From Lachnospiraceae bacterium (lineage in GTDB: Bacteria > Bacillota_A > Clostridia > Lachnospirales > Lachnospiraceae): a stretch of 64,000 nt of DNA. The stretch spans positions 1 to 64,000 of the forward strand of contig JAEEWS010000007.1 in the NCBI GenBank assembly GCA_016287765.1, written 5' to 3'. Below are positions 57,952 through 64,000 of the stretch, one piece after another (position 1 is the stretch's first letter; the number at the start of each line of letters is the position of its first letter). Under the pieces are notes generated by a model. It worked only from the letters and a program-made list of their open reading frames with translations. It was not told where the DNA came from and ran no database searches. The position numbers and the translations under genes were made by a program.

Positions 57952-58863
57952 TCACATGGAAAGGAACATTTTTTCGGGTTTATACTTGTTATCCGCAGGA
58001 TCGAAGAAATATATGCCGCAGAAATCTCCACAGGAATCATATACTCTGTAAAACGTAAAATCTACACAAGTAGTAACTTCTCTTTTTCTTAAAGGATTAC
58101 CGTTCCGTACAAGTTTATCAAATTCTTCTTTTGTAGAAAGCGCAGGGTATTCATTAAAATACTCATCAATGGGTAAGATCACATCGGAAAGCCTGTCTTC
58201 CCCGGCAGCCTTTGCCACCTCCGAAAGCGTTACGGCACTATCTATCTCAAATCTTCCTGTTTTCATTCTGACCAGAGATTTCATGCATGCACAGGTTCCC
58301 AGCTCTTCTCCCAGATCCCTGCAAAGACTTCTGATATAAGTGCCTTTGCCGCAGGTGATCCTGATACGTGCTTCTTTTAAAAGATCTTTTTCATCTTTTA
58401 CAGTATCGAGCAATTCTATGGAATGGATGGTTACCGGTCTTTTTGCCACTTCAGCTGTTTTTCCTGCTCTGGCAAGTTCATACAGCTTTTTACCTTCCAC
58501 CTTGATGGCTGAATACATGGGAGGCATCTGCATAATATCACCGGTGAAGGCTTTGAAGCTGCTTTTAAGCTGTTCCTCATCACAATTAACGGGAAGGGTT
58601 TTTATAACCTTTCCCGTAATATCTTCGGTGTCTGTAGCTGTTCCGAACAGTACTTCTGCCTCATATATTTTTGTCTTAGCGGTTTCCATATCGCACAGCT
58701 TCGTAGCAGAACCTATGCAGACCGGAAGCACACCTGTTGCCAGAGGATCGAGGGTTCCTGTATGTCCTATGTGTTTGAAATGCAAAATTCCTCTGAGTTT
58801 TGCCACCACATCATGGGAGGTGAAGCCCTCTTCCTTGTATATATTTATAATTCCGTTGATCAT
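57952..58863 (-). CDS. truB: tRNA pseudouridine55 synthase
   Basis: TruB makes pseudouridine 55 in the T loop of tRNA. The 303-residue protein starts MINGIINIYKEEGFTSHDVV and has the catalytic GHTGTLDPLATGVLPVCIG with the active-site Asp, then the YSAIKVEGKKLYELAR motif and a C-terminal extension. It lies between rbfA and ribF, the usual order. Confidence 0.97.
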   Translation of the reverse strand: MINGIINIYKEEGFTSHDVVAKLRGILHFKHIGHTGTLDPLATGVLPVCIGSATKLCDMETAKTKIYEAEVLFGTATDTEDITGKVIKTLPVNCDEEQLKSSFKAFTGDIMQMPPMYSAIKVEGKKLYELARAGKTAEVAKRPVTIHSIELLDTVKDEKDLLKEARIRITCGKGTYIRSLCRDLGEELGTCACMKSLVRMKTGRFEIDSAVTLSEVAKAAGEDRLSDVILPIDEYFNEYPALSTKEEFDKLVRNGNPLRKREVTTCVDFTFYRVYDSCGDFCGIYFFDPADNKYKPEKMFLSM

Positions 58864-58889
58864 ATTCCTTTACGGATGAACAAAGAGCA

Positions 58890-59270
58890 TTACTCTTCTT
58901 CATCTTCTCTCTTGGGCATTGCGGCCATAACATCATCTATCTTTTTAGACATGTTTACACCGTATTCTATGGTTTGATCCACAACAAAGGTCAGTTCCGG
59001 GGTGTTCCTCATATTCATAGTATGAGCAAGCCTTCCGCGAATGAAACCGGCAGCCGAATTAAGGCCTTTAAGAGTTTCCTTCTTGGATTCTTCTCCGCCT
59101 AAAACACTGACCCAGACCTTGGCTGTCTTAAGATCCGGAGCCACATAAACGTCAACGACGCTGGTAAACGGATCGATCCTGGGATCATGAACCTCATCAC
59201 GTATGATCAGGGAAAGTTCACGAAGAACTTCCTGACTCACACGAATGTTTTTAATGCTGTTTTTTTTCAT
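58890..59270 (-). CDS. rbfA: 30S ribosome-binding factor A
   Basis: RbfA is a KH-type factor for 30S maturation and cold adaptation. The 126-residue protein has VSQEVLRELSLIIRDEVHDPRI near the start and LRHTMNMRNTPEL-like TMNMRNTPELTFVVD near the end, with an acidic tail. It overlaps infB by four bases. Confidence 0.95.
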   Translation of the reverse strand: MKKNSIKNIRVSQEVLRELSLIIRDEVHDPRIDPFTSVVDVYVAPDLKTAKVWVSVLGGEESKKETLKGLNSAAGFIRGRLAHTMNMRNTPELTFVVDQTIEYGVNMSKKIDDVMAAMPKREDEEE

Positions 59271-62200
59271 TTTCTCGGTACCTCTACCATCTGATAAAGT
59301 TCGATCTGATCTCCTTCAAGAAGATCACTGAACTTTTCAAAAACAAGACCGCATTCATATCCTGCATTAACTTCCTTAACATCATCCTTGAATCTCTTTA
59401 AGGAAGCGAGATTTCCGTCGAATATCTGATTTCCGCCACGTGAGATACGTGCCTTGCAACCGCGAACGATCTTACCGTCCAGAACAAAGGAACCGGCGAT
59501 GATACCAACCTGTGAAGCCTTGAAGGTCTGTCTTACTTCCGCATGAGCTATGATCTGCTCCTCAAATACAGGATCAAGCATACCCTTCATTGCAGATTCC
59601 ACATCGTCAATAGCATCATAGATGACACTGTAGTTTCTTAAGTCGATCTTTTCTCTGTCACAGATATCCTTGGCTGTATTATCAGCCTTAACATTGAAGG
59701 CAATGATGATAGCATTGGAAGCGCCCGCAAGCGTTGCATCGGACTCATTGACCGCTCCTACACCGCTGTGGATGATACGAACTGCAACTTCTTCGTTGGA
59801 AAGCTTGATGAGAGACTGCTTGATAGCTTCTACAGAGCCCTGTACATCTGCCTTTACGATAACATTCAATTCTTTTACATTACCTGCCTGGATCTGTGAG
59901 AACAATCCGTCAAGCGAAAGCTTAGCCTTGGTCTCGGCGATGAGTTTCTCCTTATTCTGGGCAATATATGCATTGGCAATAGCCTTGGCTTCTTTATCGC
60001 TTGCGGTGGCAACCACTACTTCACCTGCATCGGGAACGGAATTGAGACCAAGGATCTCAACAGGCATTGAAGGTGTAGCCATCTTTACTTTTTCGTGCTT
60101 GTCGTTGATAAGAGCACGGACCTTACCCATAGCAGAACCGATAACCACATTGTCACCGATCTTAAGAGTACCCTTTTGAACAAGAACCGTAGCCACAGGA
60201 CCACGTCCCTTATCAAGCTGAGCCTCTACAACGATACCTCTTGCCTGACGATCCGGATTAGCCTTTAATTCAAGTACATCCGCGGTAAGGATGATCATTT
60301 CCAGGAGTTGTTCGATACCTTCATGAGTCTTTGCGGAAACGGGTACGAAGGTAGTGCTTCCGCCCCATTCTTCGGATACAAGACCATATTCGGTAAGTTC
60401 TCTCTTAACTCTTTCAATATTTGCGGTGGGCTTATCGATCTTATTGATCGCTACAATGATCTCTACGCCTGCAGCCTTTGCATGGTTAATGGCTTCAATG
60501 GTCTGAGGCATTACGCCGTCATCGGCAGCAACGACCAGAACTGCGATATCCGTTGAATTTGCGCCACGCATACGCATAGCTGTGAAGGCCTCATGTCCGG
60601 GTGTATCCAGGAATGTGATCTTCTGACCGTTGATCTCGACCATATAAGCACCGATGTGCTGCGTGATACCACCTGCTTCTCTTGAAGTAACATTAGTGGT
60701 ACGGATAGCATCAAGAAGGGATGTTTTACCGTGGTCAACATGTCCCATTACGCAAACAACGGGAGGACGCTTAACCATCTTGTTTTCATCTTCTTCATCT
60801 TCCTTAAGAAGTTCGGCAACCATATCCACTTTTTCTTCATGTTCGGCAATGATCTCGTATTCAAGTGCGATATTCTCAGCTTCTTCAAAAGTGATATCCG
60901 AGTTAACGGAGCAGATCTTACCGGAAAGGAAAAGCTTCTTAACGATATCTGCGCCCTTGATCTTCATCTTATCGGCAAGTTCCTGGATGGTAAGAACATC
61001 AGGTATACTGATGGTCTTGATAGCATCTTCTTCAACCTGAACTTTAACGGGTTCGGGCTTATGGAAAGCTCCCGCACGGTTAGGATCCTTGATCTTGCCC
61101 TTCTTGCCGCCCTGAAGCTCATCATAGTCATCAAAGCGCTTATTTGCCTTTTCCCTGTCTTTGCTCTTGTCGTTTCTGCGGTTGGTCTGCTGCTTCATTG
61201 ACTCAGCAATTTCAGGTGAATTACTCCTCTTCTTGGGATCTCTTGCATGAGAAACAGGCCTGGACTCATCTTCATCCTTGCCTCCTCCGAAGCCTCCCTG
61301 AGGTCTGGTGGAAAATCCGCTACTGCGGCCTCTGTTTCCGCCGTTATTGTCTCTTGCTCCTCCGGCTACAGCACTTGCACCGTAGCTTCTCTGGTTTTTA
61401 TTCTCAAAAAGGTTGCTGTGACCGCGATTATTGCCGTCATATTTACTCTCAACCTTCTGGAAATGGTTTCTGTCGGAAGTAGGACGATTATTGTTTCTGG
61501 GTCCGTTCTGACGATCCTGATTTCTTGAAGCTGTGTCTCTTCCCTCATTTCTGCGATCGGGACGATTCTCGTTGTTAATTGAACGTCTTTCACCGTTTTG
61601 AGAACGATCGTTCCTCTTTTCTCCCATATTTGTCCGGTTAACGCTGTCTGCACCGGCACGTTTGATAATATTGGGACGAACGGGATTATTAAGGGTCTTG
61701 AAAACCTTTTCGGGTTTTTCTTCACCCTCGTTCTTATTATCAACGGGTGCATCGGTGGAAGAAGGTGTTGTGGCTGCAGCTTTTGCTGCTTCTTCCTCTT
61801 TTGCTGCTTCGGCAGCTTTTTCTGCACGGTTCTTTTCAGCTTCAACTGCCTTTTGTTCTTCTATGTTTTTTTCTATATCAGCTGCCTCTTTGCGAGCTTT
61901 GGCTGCAAGTTCATTCGCCTTTGCTTCATCCTCGGCCGCCTTCTTTGCTGCTTTTACTTTCTCAGCCTCACGTCTTGCCTGGTTTTCCTTGATCTTTTCT
62001 CTCTTTAAAGCTTCAAGTTCTTCTTCGGATCTGAAAGTACCGTGAATAAGACGGTTGTCTCCGTCATCGCTGGAAATTACCACTCCGTTTATTGTTCTGG
62101 GGCCATTGGTTCTGGGGGCACCCGGACGCTGATTTCTCTGTCCCGCAAAGGATGATCTTCTGTCCTGAGGTCCGTTTAACATCTGTCTCTTTTGCCCCTG

Positions 62201-62602
62201 CTGCATCTGTCTTCTTTCTTCGGGACCATCCAGCATTCTTCTTACGGGCTGTCCGTTACGAGGGCCGTCTGCCATTTGTCTTCTTTGATTCTGTTGCTGC
62301 ATTAATTGTCTCTTTTCTTCAGGTCCGCTAAGCATTTTTCTGGGAGCACCCTGCACATCATTTGTCCTGCGTACAGGTTTCTGTCCCGTAGGGGCATTTC
62401 CTGAGGGAGCACTTTTTATTTCACTCCTTGCAGGTGTGGCCTTCTTCTTTCCGAAATGCTCGTTCACCATTTTTATAGCATCTTCATCAACGCTGTTCAT
62501 GTGGCTTGATACCTCCACATTGTGAGCGTTAAGAAAATCTATTATTTCTTTGTTTGATACATTAAGTTCTCCGGATAATTCGGATATTCTCTTTTTTGCC
62601 AT
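59267..62602 (-). CDS. infB: Translation initiation factor IF-2
   Basis: IF-2 brings initiator tRNA to the 30S subunit. The 1111-residue protein starts with the IF2 N-terminal motif [19 protein letters not shown], then has a very long low-complexity region rich in Arg, Asn, Gln and Gly and charged Ala/Glu (about 60-500), and the GTPase with [12 protein letters not shown] (about 620), DTPGHEAFT and NKIDKP, followed by domains II, III and the C2 fMet-tRNA-binding domain. Typical Firmicutes IF-2 is 700-950 residues, so the linker is long. Confidence 0.97.
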   Translation of the reverse strand: MAKKRISELSGELNVSNKEIIDFLNAHNVEVSSHMNSVDEDAIKMVNEHFGKKKATPARSEIKSAPSGNAPTGQKPVRRTNDVQGAPRKMLSGPEEKRQLMQQQNQRRQMADGPRNGQPVRRMLDGPEERRQMQQGQKRQMLNGPQDRRSSFAGQRNQRPGAPRTNGPRTINGVVISSDDGDNRLIHGTFRSEEELEALKREKIKENQARREAEKVKAAKKAAEDEAKANELAAKARKEAADIEKNIEEQKAVEAEKNRAEKAAEAAKEEEAAKAAATTPSSTDAPVDNKNEGEEKPEKVFKTLNNPVRPNIIKRAGADSVNRTNMGEKRNDRSQNGERRSINNENRPDRRNEGRDTASRNQDRQNGPRNNNRPTSDRNHFQKVESKYDGNNRGHSNLFENKNQRSYGASAVAGGARDNNGGNRGRSSGFSTRPQGGFGGGKDEDESRPVSHARDPKKRSNSPEIAESMKQQTNRRNDKSKDREKANKRFDDYDELQGGKKGKIKDPNRAGAFHKPEPVKVQVEEDAIKTISIPDVLTIQELADKMKIKGADIVKKLFLSGKICSVNSDITFEEAENIALEYEIIAEHEEKVDMVAELLKEDEEDENKMVKRPPVVCVMGHVDHGKTSLLDAIRTTNVTSREAGGITQHIGAYMVEINGQKITFLDTPGHEAFTAMRMRGANSTDIAVLVVAADDGVMPQTIEAINHAKAAGVEIIVAINKIDKPTANIERVKRELTEYGLVSEEWGGSTTFVPVSAKTHEGIEQLLEMIILTADVLELKANPDRQARGIVVEAQLDKGRGPVATVLVQKGTLKIGDNVVIGSAMGKVRALINDKHEKVKMATPSMPVEILGLNSVPDAGEVVVATASDKEAKAIANAYIAQNKEKLIAETKAKLSLDGLFSQIQAGNVKELNVIVKADVQGSVEAIKQSLIKLSNEEVAVRIIHSGVGAVNESDATLAGASNAIIIAFNVKADNTAKDICDREKIDLRNYSVIYDAIDDVESAMKGMLDPVFEEQIIAHAEVRQTFKASQVGIIAGSFVLDGKIVRGCKARISRGGNQIFDGNLASLKRFKDDVKEVNAGYECGLVFEKFSDLLEGDQIELYQMVEVPRK

Positions 62603-62943
62603 TAATTGGACTCCTTCATGATCTTTTCAAGGGTTAACATCTTCTTTTGAAAGCTTTTCGCGAAGCCTTCATCTATTATTGCAACAGATGAGCGCTCTTG
62701 CTTACCTATCGCAGATCCAAGTTCCTCCTTTTTACCGAAAACAATTATCGGCACCTTGTAAAATGAACATTTATCGTTGAACAATTTTTGGGTGTTATCT
62801 GATGCATCCTCCGCAACGATAACACAAAAAGCTTTTCCGGCTTTAACCGCAGTTTCTGTCTGAAACTCACCGCTTTGAAGCTTGCCTGCTTTTTGCATGA
62901 GCGACAAAAAGGTTAAAAGACTTTTTCTGGAATTATCATCCAT
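62602..62943 (-). CDS. ylxQ: L7Ae-family protein YlxQ
   Basis: A 113-residue member of the L7Ae/L30e/S12e family (LLTFLSLMQKAGKLQSGE, CVIVAEDASDNTQKLF, VPIIVFGKKEELGSAIG), which binds kink-turn RNA. It sits between ylxR and infB in the conserved nusA-ylxR-ylxQ-infB order. The ATG at 62943 overlaps the ylxR stop; an upstream frame start would lie inside ylxR. Confidence 0.93.
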   Translation of the reverse strand: MDDNSRKSLLTFLSLMQKAGKLQSGEFQTETAVKAGKAFCVIVAEDASDNTQKLFNDKCSFYKVPIIVFGKKEELGSAIGKQERSSVAIIDEGFAKSFQKKMLTLEKIMKESN

Positions 62944-63205
62944 TATTTTCCATCTCCTTGATGAGTTCCTCATAAACTTCATCGGGTATTGCAGTAGAAA
63001 GGGATTTTGCAATACTGCCGGATTTTCTGGCTTTTTTAAAGCACTCGACCGAATCGCATATATATGCTCCGCGGCCATTGGCTCTACCGGTTTTGTCGAT
63101 CTTGATATCTCCCTCCGGAGTTCTTAACACACGGATAAGTTCTTTTTTGGACTTAACAGCGCCGCATCCGGTACATTTTCTCATAGGGATCTTTTTTTCT
63201 GCCAT
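62936..63205 (-). CDS. rnpM: YlxR/RnpM RNase P modulator
   Basis: An 89-residue YlxR protein with MRKCTGCGAVKSKKELIRV (first Cys pair), TGRANGRGAYICDSVECF and a basic helical end. YlxR of Bacillus (now RnpM) binds RNase P RNA and inhibits the enzyme. It starts one base after nusA and overlaps ylxQ by eight bases. Confidence 0.94.
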   Translation of the reverse strand: MAEKKIPMRKCTGCGAVKSKKELIRVLRTPEGDIKIDKTGRANGRGAYICDSVECFKKARKSGSIAKSLSTAIPDEVYEELIKEMENNG

Positions 63206-63206
63206 T

Positions 63207-64000
63207 TTATTCTTCCTCTTCGGGAACCTCTACTTCGTTAACATCTATTCCCGCTTCCTGGGATTCGGATTTAATATCGATCTTATAGCCTGTAAGCTTT
63301 GCGGCAAGTCTTGCATTCTGGCCTTCTCTGCCGATAGCAAGTGAAAGCTGATAATCGGGAACGATTACTCTTGCCTTCTTTTCCTCGGGATCTACAGTAA
63401 CGGATACAACCTTCGCAGGGCTTAAGGAATTCTCGATAAGAACTGCGGGATCCTCGCTCCAGACGATTATATCTATCTTTTCACCGTGAAGTTCATCAAC
63501 GATGGCATTTACTCTTGTTCCGTTTACGCCTACACAGGCACCTACGGGATCAACATTTGCATCGTTTGAGTGAACGGAGATCTTGGTTCTCTGTCCTGCT
63601 TCACGGGAAATGCTTTTGATCTCTACTATTCCGTCGGCAATCTCTGTAACTTCTTCTTCGAAAAGTCTCTTTACAAGATTGGGATGAGTTCTGGAAACCG
63701 ACACTCTGGGTCCCTTGGGTGTATCCTCTACTCTTGTGACATAGAGCTTAACTCTTTCATTCTTATAAAACTCTTCACCCTTGATCTGCTCGGCAACGGG
63801 AAGAATGGTTTCGATCTTTCCGAGGGAAACGATGATGTTATAGTTCCCTCTGTCAGGATCCTGGAAGCACTGGATGATACCTGTAACGATATCATTTTCC
63901 TTCATGCTGTAGCTGGAGAAAAGAGCCTTTCTTTCTTCTTCGCGGATCTTCTGAACGATAACCTGCTTAGCCTTCTGAGCAGCCTTTCTTCCAAAATCCT
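63207..64000 (-). CDS. nusA: Transcription termination/antitermination factor NusA, N-terminus outside the window
   Basis: The frame is open to the right edge; translation into the edge gives a NusA-like helix (KAAQKAKQVIVQKIREEERK). Visible are the end of the N-terminal RNA-polymerase-binding domain, the S1 domain (GIIQCFQDPDRGNYNIIVSLG, then FYKNERVKLYVTRVEDTPKG), and KH1 and KH2 (GACVGVNGTRVNAIVDEL; LAIGREGQNARLAAKLTGY). The acidic C-terminal tail is short. An ATG at 63905 is internal. NusA binds RNA polymerase and controls pausing and rRNA antitermination. Confidence 0.96.
   Translation of the reverse strand, partial: DFGRKAAQKAKQVIVQKIREEERKALFSSYSMKENDIVTGIIQCFQDPDRGNYNIIVSLGKIETILPVAEQIKGEEFYKNERVKLYVTRVEDTPKGPRVSVSRTHPNLVKRLFEEEVTEIADGIVEIKSISREAGQRTKISVHSNDANVDPVGACVGVNGTRVNAIVDELHGEKIDIIVWSEDPAVLIENSLSPAKVVSVTVDPEEKKARVIVPDYQLSLAIGREGQNARLAAKLTGYKIDIKSESQEAGIDVNEVEVPEEEE

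Noticed and set aside
57927..58040. N-terminal extension of the ribF-like gene
   Set aside because: It overlaps truB and lacks a ribosome-binding site; the family start is MIVIKDL.
1..64000. tRNA or rRNA genes
   Set aside because: I looked in the longer gaps for cloverleaf arms with GGTTCGA-type T loops or rRNA signatures and found none.

Overview
The window reads as chromosomal DNA from a Clostridia-type Firmicute, most likely a member of the Lachnospiraceae. This is an inference from gene content and order (scpA-scpB, the B12-binding radical SAM/DUF2344/RNase G trio followed by rplU-prp-rpmA-obg, mreCD-mrdA-minCDE-rodA-mgsA, and der-DUF512), from moderate GC, strong Shine-Dalgarno sites and Gram-positive style division genes. 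I see no rRNA, tRNA, CRISPR array, prophage or transposase gene.

Layout. 1-1743: end of a type IV pilus assembly operon (PilN- and PilO-like) and a membrane metallophosphoesterase. 1858-6503: condensin partners scpA and scpB, then a SWIM/SNF2 helicase. 6532-7365: a lone minus-strand zinc-ribbon membrane protein. 7552-15933: radical SAM pair, RNase G, rplU-prp-rpmA, obg, yhbY, a NadD-YqeK fusion and rsfS. 15934-19830: an accessory locus with a 1147-residue secreted, membrane-anchored repeat protein bordered by REP-like units. 19980-21221: a tyrosine recombinase with a half-dif-like sequence just upstream.

From 21228 to the right edge every gene is on the minus strand: orphan BlaI regulator and ATPase; rluD-lspA-divIVA-sepF; an HlyD-like protein and a small P-loop protein; mgsA-rodA-minEDC-mrdA-mreDC; a methionine gamma-lyase family protein; miaA-mutL-mutS and a membrane MutS relative; gpsA-plsY-der-DUF512; yraN, flhB-like, rnhB, rbgA, lepB, rplS, trmD, rimM, khpA, rpsP, ffh, ylxM; then ribF (truncated), truB, rbfA, infB, ylxQ, ylxR/rnpM and nusA, which runs off the window. 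Most neighbours overlap by 1-30 bases or are separated by a few bases, so they form long operons for envelope growth and division, mismatch repair and translation.

The strand switch at 21.2 kb is convergent and sits at the Xer-type recombinase, which would fit a replication terminus. The most unusual non-coding material is: (a) a family of about 30-bp REP-like units, two of which start exactly on the stop codon of the preceding gene and four of which form a near-perfect 136-bp inverted repeat between nadD and rsfS; (b) a 121-bp element at 27871-27991 that can fold into a tight four-way junction; (c) two places where a terminator hairpin carries the -35 box of the next operon; and (d) a promoter placed so close to lepB that the mRNA would be nearly leaderless. 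No single new multi-gene system stands out; the REP family and the four-way element are the best candidates for something undescribed. All functions are assigned by reading motifs and context, without database searches.
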